In this document: piece by piece, positions 24,180 through 32,160 of the stretch | Layout: each line of letters opens with the position of its first letter | How positions within the stretch are numbered: position 1 is the first letter of the stretch | Assembly: GCA_937952095.1 (NCBI GenBank) | Contig: CALFYG010000108.1 | Location: 1-46,555 of the forward strand | Direction: 5' to 3' | From: an uncultured Micrococcales bacterium | Lineage (GTDB): Bacteria; Actinomycetota; Actinomycetes; S36-B12; UBA10799 | Length of the DNA: 46,555 nucleotides | Program-made: the position numbers and the translations under genes | Notes under the pieces: model-generated | What the model saw: only the letters and a program-made list of their open reading frames with translations | Told to the model about the DNA's origin: nothing | The model's database searches: none

Positions 24180-24544
24180 GCCGGCTCGACGAGGGCCGGC
24201 AGTTCTTCGCGGACGACCCGTTGGGACTGGCGGTCTTCGAGATCGTGGCCGATCGGGTGGCGGATCTCGGCGGCGCCGAACTGCGCGTCTCCACGACCCA
24301 GATCGGCTGGGCGAGGCGTCGCGGTTTCGCCTTCCTATGGAACCCGCAACGCTGGCTGGGACAACGCGGCGCACCGCTCGTACTGACACTCGGTCTTCCC
24401 GAGCGTGACCCGACACCGCGATGGAAAGAGGTGGTCGAGATCCGCCCCGGTCTGTACACCCACCACCTCGAGGTCCGCGCCGTCGAAGATGTCGACGACG
24501 AGGTCCTGACGTGGGTCGACCGCGCCTACGCGGCGGCTACTTGA
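24176..24544 (+). CDS. DUF5655-like protein
   Basis: 122 residues with GTG start at 24176 inside the stop of the upstream gene, so translation is likely coupled. Features are FFADDPLGLAVFEIVADRV, a strand ELRVSTTQIGWARRRGFAFLW, then LVLTLGLPERD and THHLEVRAVEDVDDEVLTWVDRAY. This is the pattern of DUF5655 proteins, small cytoplasmic domains of unknown function. Its 3' end overlaps the convergent protease gene by 8 bp. Confidence 0.75.
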   Translation: MSRLDEGRQFFADDPLGLAVFEIVADRVADLGGAELRVSTTQIGWARRRGFAFLWNPQRWLGQRGAPLVLTLGLPERDPTPRWKEVVEIRPGLYTHHLEVRAVEDVDDEVLTWVDRAYAAAT

Positions 24545-25439
24545 CCGCCTTCGTCAGCGACCCCGCCGCGATCGCAGGCGTGATGCCGAACGTCTTCAGC
24601 CAGTCCTGCACCACGGGGATGTCGACGCGCTGGTAGCCGCCGATGTAGCGGCAGTTGTCGGTGTACCCGTAACTGGTCACCGTTGTCACGTAGCCGTTGA
24701 GGAACGAGGGGCCGCCGGAGTCGCCGAAGCACGTGCCGCCCCCGGCGATCACGTTGGAGGGGTTGCCGTTCATCTGAACGATCTGGGGCGTGAGCTTCTG
24801 GCCGTTGGAGGTGGTGACGCGGCGCAGCAGGGGGTAGGACTGCGGGGTCGGCTTCTGGGGGCCGGACTCGGGCTTACGCACCTCGGTGCCATATCCGACG
24901 AGCGTGAAGATCGTCTTGTTCAACGCCGGTTGGGCGTAGGCGTTCAGGTAGTTGGTCGGCGCGATGGCGGCCGGGGTGATGCCACTGACCGGCTCATCGA
25001 GCACAACCACGCCCACGTCGTTCCAGTCGCTGGTATCGGTGAAGTCGGAGTAGTCCGGGTGTGTGTACGCGGTGCCCTCGTGGTACCCCGGATAGTCCTC
25101 GGTGTAGCCGACCTTCGACGTGCTGTCGCCGGGGTCGTCGGTCGCGCGCGGCAGCGGCGACGGAGGGTTCTGCGCCAACGTGCTGTCGAAGGTCACGATG
25201 GTCTTCCCCACGATGCCGTCCGTGCAGTGGGCGGCGGTGAGAACCACTGTGGGTGTCACGAGGGTGCCACTGCACCGGAAGCGGTAGTTCGTGCCGTCCT
25301 CGTCGGCGTAGAAGGCGAGCAGCCCCACGTTCGGGTGCTTGTCGCCGTCGGGCTCCCCGCCGGTGATTGCCTGGGCGGGAGTGAAGCTTGCAGCAGCAGC
25401 GACGAGTGTCGCGGCCACGACGAGGGACGAGCGGCGCAT
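24537..25439 (-). CDS. secreted trypsin-like serine protease
   Basis: 300 residues, ATG 25439 behind AAGGAG. The signal peptide ends at PAQA and the mature protein opens ITGGEP, like an activated chymotrypsin-fold enzyme. The triad is His71 in LTAAHC, Asp141 in SDWNDVGVVVLD and Ser about 239 in GDSGGP. The Ile-Thr-Gly-Gly start close to the signal site suggests little or no propeptide. It is extracellular, single-gene, and divergent from the monooxygenase. Confidence 0.92.
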   Translation of the reverse strand: MRRSSLVVAATLVAAAASFTPAQAITGGEPDGDKHPNVGLLAFYADEDGTNYRFRCSGTLVTPTVVLTAAHCTDGIVGKTIVTFDSTLAQNPPSPLPRATDDPGDSTSKVGYTEDYPGYHEGTAYTHPDYSDFTDTSDWNDVGVVVLDEPVSGITPAAIAPTNYLNAYAQPALNKTIFTLVGYGTEVRKPESGPQKPTPQSYPLLRRVTTSNGQKLTPQIVQMNGNPSNVIAGGGTCFGDSGGPSFLNGYVTTVTSYGYTDNCRYIGGYQRVDIPVVQDWLKTFGITPAIAAGSLTKAVK

Positions 25440-25549
25440 TGAGGCTCCTTGGTTCGAGTGGCAACACTGTATGCGGGGGCCATCTCGTCCTCTTTCTCCG
25501 GGGGAGCCATCCGTGGCCGCGGCGAGGTCCGTCGTGACACAGTCGTCCC

Positions 25550-26689
25550 ATGCACATCATCGGCGGAGGGATCGGGGGCTTGGCGCTGGCCTTGGCGCTG
25601 CATCGGGTGGGGGTGTCCGCGCGGGTCTACGAGCAGGCCCCCGAGATCGGCGCCATCGGGGCCGGGATCGGCCTGTGGCCGGGGGCGCTGCAGGGTCTGC
25701 GCACACTGGGAGTCGCGCAGTGGTTCTGGGACCTGCCGGTGTGCCCGTTCCGCTGGGCCGAGACGGCGACGCCGGACGGCCGGACTCTCACCGGCTTCGA
25801 CGTCTCCGAGATCACCGGCGGGCAGGGGTACGTGGTGCGTCGCGCGGATCTGCACCGTGCCTTGCACGAGCAGTTGCCCGCGGGGGTCGTGGTGACCGGC
25901 AAGCGGCTGGTCGGCCTGCGCCAGGACCCTGATGGGGTCGAGTTGAGTTTCGCGGATGGCGCCACCGAACGCGCGGACACGGTTGTCGGTGCCGATGGTC
26001 TGCGTTCGGTGGTCCGGGCGGCGCTGTTCGGTGAAGAGGAACCCCGCTACAGCGGGGAGACGGCCTACCGCGGCATCGCCGAGTTCCCCGTCGAGGATCC
26101 CGGGATGATGCGCGAGACGCAGGGGAACGGCTGGCGGGGGGCCGTGCATCCGCTCGATGCCGAGCACGTGTACTGGTGGGCCGCCCACCGCACCTCCGCT
26201 GGGATGACGCAGGATCCCTCGCAGCGCAAAGACGCCGTGTTGGCGGGGGTGGGTGAATGGATCGGAGGGTTGCCGCAGGCGGTGGCTGCCACGCCGGCGG
26301 AAACCATCCTGCACAACGACCTCTTCGACCGTGATCCCATCGCCACATGGACTGTGGGCCGGGTCAGTCTGTTGGGCGATGCGGCCCACCCGACCACCCC
26401 CAACCTGGGCCTCGGCGGGTGCATGGCGATCGAGGATGCTGTCGTGCTCGCGCGGGCCGTGGACCAGACCGGTGCCCACGGTCCGGCGTTCGCCCAGTAC
26501 GAATTCGAGCGCCACACCCGCACCGCCCGGGTCGTCTGGATGTCCCGCCTCATGGGGCGAAGTGGTTCCCTGACCAACCCGGTGGCGGTGAAGGTGTGGC
26601 GCTCGCTCAATTCCGTCACCCCACCGCGGATCGCAGCGTCGATGCTGGCCCGCGAGGTGACGTACATGCCGGGGTCGCTGGGTCGGTAG
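25550..26689 (+). CDS. FAD-dependent aromatic-ring-type monooxygenase
   Basis: 379 residues from ATG 25550. The N-terminal dinucleotide fold is GGGIGGLALA. A second FAD/NADPH motif, GADGLRSVVR, is near residue 145. The C-terminal FAD site VSLLGDAAHPTTPNLGLGG is near 278. These are the three group A flavoprotein hydroxylase motifs (salicylate or zeaxanthin-epoxidase type). The substrate cannot be read. It ends one base before the stop of the convergent PadR gene. Confidence 0.92.
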   Translation: MHIIGGGIGGLALALALHRVGVSARVYEQAPEIGAIGAGIGLWPGALQGLRTLGVAQWFWDLPVCPFRWAETATPDGRTLTGFDVSEITGGQGYVVRRADLHRALHEQLPAGVVVTGKRLVGLRQDPDGVELSFADGATERADTVVGADGLRSVVRAALFGEEEPRYSGETAYRGIAEFPVEDPGMMRETQGNGWRGAVHPLDAEHVYWWAAHRTSAGMTQDPSQRKDAVLAGVGEWIGGLPQAVAATPAETILHNDLFDRDPIATWTVGRVSLLGDAAHPTTPNLGLGGCMAIEDAVVLARAVDQTGAHGPAFAQYEFERHTRTARVVWMSRLMGRSGSLTNPVAVKVWRSLNSVTPPRIAASMLAREVTYMPGSLGR

Positions 26690-27256
26690 CTACTCCGCCA
26701 GCATCTTGTAGATCTTCTTGCGGGCCTCGGCGAGGACGGCAACCGCGGCGTCGATCTGTGCCGGGTCGTCGAGCTGACTGACCTGCCAGACCGCGGCGCC
26801 GAGCTGTTTGCCCTCGGCCCACAGCTTCATGGCCTCGTCCGGCGTCTCGTCCTCGCGTGCCCAGGGCTCGCCCCACTCCTCGCGCTGCTGCTCGACCAGG
26901 GTCTTGCCGGCCGGGGTGAGCGAGAACGTGCGCTTGCCCTCCTCCTGCGACGGCGCGACCAGGCCTTCCTTCGTCAGCCGCTTCAGGACCGGGTAGATCG
27001 ATCCGGGGGAGGGGCGCCAGCGGCCCTCGCTGCGGTCGGCGAGTTCGGTGATGATCTCGTAACCGTGGCGTGGCTGTTCGTCGAGCAGCAACAGGATCGC
27101 GAGGCGGACGTCGCCGCGGTCGCGGCGTGCCCGCGGCGGGGGACCCCAGGGTCCGCCCTGTCCCCACGGTCCGTTGTGGTGGTGCCGGCCACGGCGCTTT
27201 CCGGGGCGGCCGGCGGTCATCATGGCCCATCCGGGCATCGGGTGTGCGTAACTCAT
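26690..27256 (-). CDS. PadR family transcriptional regulator
   Basis: 188 residues. ATG 27256 is 7 bases after AAGGAG, so the longer upstream frame is not needed. A basic, His/Gly/Pro-rich N-terminus (RRGRHHHNGPWGQGGPWG) precedes the winged helix: LAILLLLDEQPRHGYEIITEL, GSIYPVLKRLTKEGLV, then the wing KRTFSLTPAG. The C-terminal helices (about 125-185) form the dimer arm of the Vir-like (PF10400-type) group. The His-rich stretch could bind metal. A palindrome at 27291-27308 upstream is a likely self-operator. Confidence 0.9.
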   Translation of the reverse strand: MSYAHPMPGWAMMTAGRPGKRRGRHHHNGPWGQGGPWGPPPRARRDRGDVRLAILLLLDEQPRHGYEIITELADRSEGRWRPSPGSIYPVLKRLTKEGLVAPSQEEGKRTFSLTPAGKTLVEQQREEWGEPWAREDETPDEAMKLWAEGKQLGAAVWQVSQLDDPAQIDAAVAVLAEARKKIYKMLAE

Positions 27257-27290
27257 GTGATTTCTCCTTCGTTCGTACGCGTTGCACTCA

Positions 27291-27308
27291 CGATATATCG
27301 CGATGCAT
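27291..27308 (-). promoter_or_regulatory. candidate PadR operator
   Basis: CGATATATCG is a perfect palindrome. It overlaps ATATATCGCGATGCAT, an inverted repeat with 6 of 8 paired positions. It is 35 bp upstream of the PadR start and 41 bp before the divergent lipoprotein start. Confidence 0.5.
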
Positions 27309-27348
27309 GGAGTGTCAACCCCCGGCCCCAATGCGGCACGATGAGGGC

Positions 27349-28176
27349 ATGCGCCGCCTCCTGTGGGTCCCTGTGCTGTTGGTGTTGTCCGGGTGTGCCC
27401 TCACCGAGGTCCCGTACGACCCGCCGATCACGCCCGAGCAGTGGTGTGAGCAGCGGCCGTGCGTTGACGTGGGGTCAGTGGTGCTCAACGAGCCGTTGGG
27501 GACGTTCCTCGTGTTCACCCTGGCGCTGTTGTGGATCGCGGTCGGTGTGGGCTTCCTTGTGACCCGGCGTGGCCAGATGTCGCGCGGATGGCTCGGCGTC
27601 GCGCTCATCCTCGGCGGGGTCGGCGCGGCGCAGGCCGGCGTGAGCTACCAGGCCTTCAGCTACGAACTCAAGTGCGCAGGGAAGGAGTTCTGCACCTACA
27701 CCAACGGCTTTGAGGTCGGGTACAGCATCACGCAGGCATGGAGCGTCAGCGCGATGCTCGTGGCGGTCGCGTACGCATGCACCCTGGCGCGCCGGGGAGT
27801 CATGATCTACGCCCTCGCGAACGCGGTGGTCTACACGATCGTCGCCATCGCGGGCGTCCTGTTGCCGAGCATCGTGCTGCTCTCTTTCGAGGTGCTCATG
27901 CTCTTCGCGCTGCCCGGCATCATCCTCGTGATCGTGCTCGCGGCGCGCAGCAAGGAACCGGCGTCACGACCGATCCTGATCGCCGCGGTGCTGCTGATCG
28001 TGGTGAACGTCGCCTACTTCGCCTACTACGCGGCGGGCATCACGGAAACGCTGTGGGATGGCGGCGACGGCTTCTACTTCTCGGCCAACGATGTCCTGCA
28101 CGTCGGCATGATCGCGTGGTTGGTCTACGTGGCGGCGGCGGTCGGGCCGCGGCTGCGGGACCTCAGCCCTCGATGA
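27349..28176 (+). CDS. polytopic membrane protein with lipoprotein-type N-terminus
   Basis: 275 residues from ATG 27349 (GAGGG upstream); an in-frame ATG at 27331 is possible. The start MRRLLWVPVLLVLSGC has a lipobox with Cys16. A short Cys-containing extracellular stretch (EQWCEQRPCVDVG) leads to about six or seven hydrophobic helices through residue 265, with another Cys pair in LKCAGKEFCTY. A lipidated N-terminus on a multi-span protein is uncommon. I recognise no family. It diverges from padR, so PadR may control it. Its end overlaps the NlpC/P60 gene by 14 bp. Confidence 0.7.
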   Translation: MRRLLWVPVLLVLSGCALTEVPYDPPITPEQWCEQRPCVDVGSVVLNEPLGTFLVFTLALLWIAVGVGFLVTRRGQMSRGWLGVALILGGVGAAQAGVSYQAFSYELKCAGKEFCTYTNGFEVGYSITQAWSVSAMLVAVAYACTLARRGVMIYALANAVVYTIVAIAGVLLPSIVLLSFEVLMLFALPGIILVIVLAARSKEPASRPILIAAVLLIVVNVAYFAYYAAGITETLWDGGDGFYFSANDVLHVGMIAWLVYVAAAVGPRLRDLSPR

Positions 28177-28729
28177 TGCGACCGGCGCCGGCGAACCGGG
28201 CGCGGTAGTAGCCCATGTTGATGCTGTCCACGCGGACACCGCTGCGCGGGTTCGTGGCGTGGATCATCTTGCCCTTGCCGATGTACATCGACACGTGCTG
28301 CGAGCCGCCGGGACCGTAGAAGAGCAGGTCGCCGGGCTTGAGGTGCTTGCGACCCACGCGGCGGGCCTTGTTCATCTGCGCGCCGGAGTAGTGGGGCAGG
28401 TACTTGCCGGTCGCCTGCTTGTACACCCACATCGTGAACCCCGAGCAGTCGAAGGCGTTGGGGCCGGAGGCGCCTCCGACGTAGCGGTCGCCCTTCTGGT
28501 TCAGCGCCACCCGGACCAGGGACGCGCGGGCGCGATTGGCACGCTCACGGGCGGCGGCGCGCTTGTCACGCAGCGCCTGGGCCCGCTTCTGCGCCGGGCT
28601 GACGGTGGTCTGCTCGGGTGCCGGGGCGGGTGTGGGTGCCGCCTGCACGGGCAGGGCGGACGCCGTCACAGCGGCGCCGGCGAACGCGATGGTGGCAAGG
28701 CGAACGGACGTGGCAGGCGAAAACGCCAT
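28163..28729 (-). CDS. secreted NlpC/P60 peptidoglycan endopeptidase
   Basis: 188 residues, ATG 28729. The signal peptide ends around PVQAAP. A Lys/Arg/Ala helix (45-70) precedes the catalytic domain: Cys95 in FDCSGF, His145 in SQHVSMYIG and third residue His157 in IHATN. This is the intact NlpC/P60 triad for cutting stem peptides. A ydaO-type riboswitch occupies the leader and a Crp-like site lies upstream of it. So expression is probably set by c-di-AMP and cAMP, as for some other actinobacterial wall hydrolases. Confidence 0.93.
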   Translation of the reverse strand: MAFSPATSVRLATIAFAGAAVTASALPVQAAPTPAPAPEQTTVSPAQKRAQALRDKRAAARERANRARASLVRVALNQKGDRYVGGASGPNAFDCSGFTMWVYKQATGKYLPHYSGAQMNKARRVGRKHLKPGDLLFYGPGGSQHVSMYIGKGKMIHATNPRSGVRVDSINMGYYRARFAGAGRIIEG

Positions 28730-28750
28730 GCGGAACTCAACTCCTTCTCT

Positions 28751-28900
28751 GCCGCCTACCGGGTTAGCTGACGGGCTCGAGGGTGAGAAGGTCCTCTACC
28801 GACTCTCGTCGGATTCGCCCCAATTGCATGGGTCCCCGGCGCGCTTCACGCGCCTCGGCGGGTCGTCCCGTCCGCGGGCTTACCCGCGGAAGCGGTTGTC
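28751..28900 (-). promoter_or_regulatory. ydaO/yuaA-type c-di-AMP riboswitch
   Basis: On the minus strand the leader holds GCGGGTAAGCCCGCGG near its 5' end, a GGGGACCC...GGGGCGAATC stretch, and the conserved 3' segment CCCGTCAGCTAACCCGGTAG. A ribosome site (GAAGGAG) and the NlpC/P60 ATG follow 21 bp later. The order and conserved words match ydaO aptamers. In characterised cases, c-di-AMP binding turns such wall-hydrolase genes off. Confidence 0.88.
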
Positions 28901-28956
28901 GGAACGACGTCCATTCGACGGTAACCGCTGTTCCGCGCGCCTTTGGCAGCGGGTTG

Positions 28957-28972
28957 CGTGATGTGGATCACA
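28957..28972. promoter_or_regulatory. candidate Crp/cAMP-receptor site
   Basis: CGTGATGTGGATCACA matches TGTGA-N6-TCACA with one mismatch. It lies about 57 bp upstream of the riboswitch start on the minus strand and 68 bp before the divergent gene at 29040. Mycobacterial rpfA has the same Crp-plus-ydaO arrangement. Confidence 0.55.
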
Positions 28973-29039
28973 GGCTGGTTCCTCCACAGATTCCGCTTCG
29001 ATCCTGGTCGGGCTGCCCCACCCTGGGAAGGCTGGTTCG

Positions 29040-29948
29040 ATGCGCGCCGAGGTCCTCCACCTTCTCGAAGCGGGCAGTGGTCTCGTGACACGTGAGCAGT
29101 TGCTCGCAGCCGGAGTGGATCGGCGCTGGGTCTGGCGGGCCATCAAGCGTGGCGACCTCATATGTGTACATCCGAAGGTGCTCGCTCTTTCAGGCTCCAC
29201 GCTCGACGTGTGGGATCGATACAGGGCGGCTCTCCTGCAAACGGGGCCCGATGCGGCGCTCACTCATGTCTCGGCTCTGCACGCGTGGGGTCTCCAGGAG
29301 GAGAGTCCGATCACGCACGTCAGCGTGCCGAGGGCGGGAGTGGTCGGCTATCCAACCGTCCGGGTCCACTGTCGAGGTGCCCAGGAGATTCACACGGCGG
29401 CGGGATTCCCCGTGCAGAAACCCGCAGACGCGTTGGCTCTGGCCGCCGCCGATCTGGACCTCGACCACCTGCGATTCCCGGCGATGGAGGCCAACCGGCG
29501 CGGACTGCTCACACCACGAGACCTGGAGGACGCGTCCAGATGGGACCGCGTTCGCACACCGATGCTGCTGCTGGCCGAGGAGGCCGCAGCGGGCGCCGAG
29601 TCGGGAGGAGAGGCCAAGTTCTGGCGACTGATCAAGGAGTCGCCACTGCCGACGCCCGTTCTGCAGCAGGAGGTCATGACGGCACACGGGCTCAAGCGAC
29701 TGGACGGCTACTGGCCAGATCTCGGGCTCGGAGTGGAGATCGATGGACGGGAGTTCCACAACACTGCGGGGGCGTTTGTCAGCGACCGGGTCAAGCTCAA
29801 CGCCGTGCTTGGACTCGGGCTGGTGATGATGCGCTTCGCCGTGAGTCAGGTGATGAACGAGGAGGAGTACGTTCTCGCCGAAACCGAGACGATCATCGTC
29901 GCTCGCCGGGCGGTTCTTGGTGGGTACGTGAGTCATTTCCCAAAGTAG
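29040..29948 (+). CDS. AbiEi-like / DUF559 (Vsr-like nuclease fold) protein
   Basis: 302 residues from ATG 29040 (GGGAAGG upstream). Residues 1-60 form a winged-helix-like AbiEi-type N-terminus (GLVTREQLLAAGVDRRWVWRAI, then GDLICVHPKVLAL). A middle region resembles the AbiEi antitoxin core. Residues about 195-290 have EAKFWRLIKESPLPTP, LDGYWPDLGLGVEIDG and DRVKLNAVLGLGLVMMRF, the DUF559/Vsr-like endonuclease-fold pattern with an acidic EID. Such proteins are frequent in actinobacteria and usually lack an AbiEii toxin partner. None is visible here either. Confidence 0.8.
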   Translation: MRAEVLHLLEAGSGLVTREQLLAAGVDRRWVWRAIKRGDLICVHPKVLALSGSTLDVWDRYRAALLQTGPDAALTHVSALHAWGLQEESPITHVSVPRAGVVGYPTVRVHCRGAQEIHTAAGFPVQKPADALALAAADLDLDHLRFPAMEANRRGLLTPRDLEDASRWDRVRTPMLLLAEEAAAGAESGGEAKFWRLIKESPLPTPVLQQEVMTAHGLKRLDGYWPDLGLGVEIDGREFHNTAGAFVSDRVKLNAVLGLGLVMMRFAVSQVMNEEEYVLAETETIIVARRAVLGGYVSHFPK

Positions 29949-30019
29949 AAGTGCCGAGTGGCCCCCGTCCATGGGGAGCCGCGCCGCCATGGGGTCAGGC
30001 AGTTTGGAAAATGACTCAC
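29928..30019. terminator. long inverted repeat between convergent stops
   Basis: GTGAGTCATTTCCCAAA (29928-29944) and TTTGGAAAATGACTCAC (30003-30019) pair over 17 bp with one mismatch. The arms contain the end of the AbiEi-like gene and the stop of yciO, with GC-rich inner hairpins between. Likely a two-way terminator. Confidence 0.6.
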
Positions 30020-30639
30020 ACCTCTTCGAAGGGTGCCGGGTCGCCGGCCCCCACACGGCGAATCACGGGGTCACCCTCGGACAGGTCGACGACCGTGGTG
30101 GGTTCGGTGCCCGCTTCGCCGTCGATGACGGCGTCGACGAGATGATCGAGGCGTTCTTTGACCTCCCAGCCGTCGGACATCGCCTGATCCTCGCCGGGCA
30201 TCAGCAGCGTGCTGGACAGCAGCGGCTCACCGAGTGTCTCGACGAGGGACAAGGCCACGGGGTTCGGCGAGATCCGGACGCCGACGGTGCGCTTCTTGGG
30301 GTTCATGAAGCGTCGGGGGACCTCGCGCGTCGCCGGGAGGATGAACGTGTAGCTGCCCGGCGTGTGAGCCTTGATGAGTCGGAAGACCTTGTTGCTCACG
30401 AAGACGAACTGGCTCATCTGTGCGAAGTCGTGGCAAACCAGTGTGAAGTCGTGCCGGTCGTCGAGATGGCGGATCTCCCGGATCCGCTCGACGCCGGAGA
30501 CGTTGCCGAGGCGACAGCCGAGCGCGTATCCCGAGTCGGTCGGGTAGGCGATGAGGCCGTCCTGCTGCAGCATCTGCACGACCTGATTGATGAGCCGCTG
30601 CTGCGGAGTCACCGGATGCACGTCGAAGAACCGGGCCAT
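30016..30639 (-). CDS. yciO: YciO family Sua5/YrdC-like protein
   Basis: 207 residues. It aligns by eye with YciO along its length: PQQRLINQVVQML, IAYPTDSGYALGC, ERIREIRHL, DFTLVCHDF, TPGSYTFILPATREVPRRF, KKRTVGVRI and PTTVVDL. This is the YrdC nucleotide/RNA-binding fold. TsaC/Sua5 members make threonylcarbamoyl-AMP for t6A tRNA. YciO is the paralogous branch with weaker or uncertain activity. It may form a group with the downstream-facing dedA gene 9 bp away on the same strand. Confidence 0.9.
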   Translation of the reverse strand: MARFFDVHPVTPQQRLINQVVQMLQQDGLIAYPTDSGYALGCRLGNVSGVERIREIRHLDDRHDFTLVCHDFAQMSQFVFVSNKVFRLIKAHTPGSYTFILPATREVPRRFMNPKKRTVGVRISPNPVALSLVETLGEPLLSSTLLMPGEDQAMSDGWEVKERLDHLVDAVIDGEAGTEPTTVVDLSEGDPVIRRVGAGDPAPFEEV

Positions 30640-30648
30640 GCCGCCACG

Positions 30649-31305
30649 CTACGCCTGGGAGTCCCCGGCCCGCGAGCGCCTGTGCAACCGCCGCATGATG
30701 AACACCGCGATCGACGCCCCGATGAGCGCGTAGATGATGTTGTTCGCCGTGTCGATGTGCGCCTCGATCAGGTGGTACTGCGTCCCCAGCAGCCACCCGC
30801 CGCCGACCAGCAGGAAGTTCCAGATCGCCGAGCCGAGCGTGGTCAGCACGACGAAGCGTCCCAAAGGCATCCCGGCGGCCCCTGCCGGCAGGGAGACGAG
30901 GCTGCGCACGCCGGGGATGAGTCGGCCGATGAAGACGGCCTTCTCGCCGTGCCGCCCGAACCACTCGTCGGCACGGTCCACGTCGTCCTCGTCGATCAGT
31001 GGGACGGCGAGCATCACCTTGCGGGTGCGCTCCTCGCCGAAAGCCCGCCCCGCGCCGTAGAGGATGAGGGCCCCGATCACTGATCCGAGCGTGGCCCAGA
31101 ACATGGTCAGCGGCCCGGACAGTTCACCGAAGTAGACCAACGCGCCCGCGGCAGGAAGGACCACCTCGCTCGGGATCGGCGGGACCAGCGACTCCAGCAG
31201 GATCAGCGCACCCACCCCGATCTCGCCGAGTTGGTCGATGGTCCGCAGCACGAATCCGATCAGTCCCCCCTCGGAGTCCGGAGGGTTCAAAGACAGGAAG
31301 AGCAC
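30649..31305 (-). CDS. DedA family membrane protein
   Basis: 218 residues with the GTG at 31305 as start; a GTG at 31251 is also possible, as neither has a strong ribosome site. Hallmarks are LLESLVPPIPSEVVLPAAGAL, the GAGRAFG turn, FGRHGEKAVFIGRLIPGVRSLVSLPAGAAGMP and two C-terminal helices. DedA proteins (VTT/SNARE-associated fold) are membrane transporters, some being undecaprenyl-phosphate or phospholipid flippases. It probably serves envelope lipid recycling. Confidence 0.9.
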   Translation of the reverse strand: MLFLSLNPPDSEGGLIGFVLRTIDQLGEIGVGALILLESLVPPIPSEVVLPAAGALVYFGELSGPLTMFWATLGSVIGALILYGAGRAFGEERTRKVMLAVPLIDEDDVDRADEWFGRHGEKAVFIGRLIPGVRSLVSLPAGAAGMPLGRFVVLTTLGSAIWNFLLVGGGWLLGTQYHLIEAHIDTANNIIYALIGASIAVFIMRRLHRRSRAGDSQA

Positions 31306-31347
31306 TTCATTATTCTCGCAGGGCCTCGCTGGTGGCACAGTTGGGGG

Positions 31348-32157
31348 ATGCAGCGACGTTTCGAGCAGGTCGACGTCTTCTCCGACGACCTGCTGGGCAA
31401 CCCCGTGGCGGTGGTGCTGGATGCAGAGGGCCTGAGCGACGAGGACATGCAGCGCTTCGCCCGCTGGACCAACCTCTCCGAGACCACCTTCGTACTCCCG
31501 CCGACGGATGCTCTGGCCGACTATCGGGTGCGGATCTTCACCCCCAGCGAGGAGTTGCCCTTCGCCGGCCATCCCACGTTGGGGACTGCTCACGCATGGG
31601 TGGGGGAATCCGGGGCACCTGACGTGATCCAGGAGTGCGCCGCCGGCTTGATCCCGTTACGTCGTGTGGACGGCCAGTGGGCCTTCGCCGCACCCCCGTT
31701 GGTCCGCAGTGGACCGGTCGCGGCTGAAGACCTGGCGGCCGTGTGCGGAATCCTCGGGGTCGAGCGGGTCGTCGACGCACAGTGGGTGGATAACGGGCCG
31801 GGCTGGGTGGCGGTGCTCCTGGACAGTGTAGAGGCACTGATGGGGCTGCAGCCGGGTCTGCTCAGGGGGTACGACATCGGCGCGGTGGCGCTGCACCCCG
31901 GTGGGGATCCCGTCGACCTCGAGGTCCGCGCGTTCTTCGACGTCGCAGGGATGACGGTCGAGGATCCCGTCACGGGCAGCCTGAACGCCTCACTGGCGCC
32001 ATGGCTGACCAGCACGGGTCTCCTCAGCTACCCCTACACGGCGCGACAAGGCACCGCGATCGGGCGCAACGGGCGGGTCCGGCTCACGCAGGCCGACGGC
32101 GAGGTGTGGGTCGCCGGGGCCACTTCCACCCGGATCTCCGGTGCCGTCCTGCTCTGA
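31348..32157 (+). CDS. PhzF family isomerase-like protein
   Basis: 269 residues from ATG 31348 (GGGGG just before). Family marks are the N-terminal QVDVFSDDLLGNPVAVVLDA, catalytic Glu45 in NLSETTFVLPP, RIFTPSEELPFAGHPTLGTA, and the second-half copy DPVTGSLNASLAPWL. The two-lobed diaminopimelate-epimerase-like fold is complete at normal length. PhzF of Pseudomonas isomerises a phenazine precursor. There is no phenazine cluster here, so the substrate is unknown. Confidence 0.92.
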   Translation: MQRRFEQVDVFSDDLLGNPVAVVLDAEGLSDEDMQRFARWTNLSETTFVLPPTDALADYRVRIFTPSEELPFAGHPTLGTAHAWVGESGAPDVIQECAAGLIPLRRVDGQWAFAAPPLVRSGPVAAEDLAAVCGILGVERVVDAQWVDNGPGWVAVLLDSVEALMGLQPGLLRGYDIGAVALHPGGDPVDLEVRAFFDVAGMTVEDPVTGSLNASLAPWLTSTGLLSYPYTARQGTAIGRNGRVRLTQADGEVWVAGATSTRISGAVLL

Positions 32158-32160
32158 GGA

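Noticed and set aside
29040..29948. AbiE toxin-antitoxin pair
   Set aside because: Only the AbiEi-like half is present; no nucleotidyltransferase toxin gene is adjacent.
31348..32157. phenazine biosynthesis cluster
   Set aside because: Only a PhzF-fold protein is present. No other phz gene is nearby, and most PhzF homologues are not in phenazine clusters.
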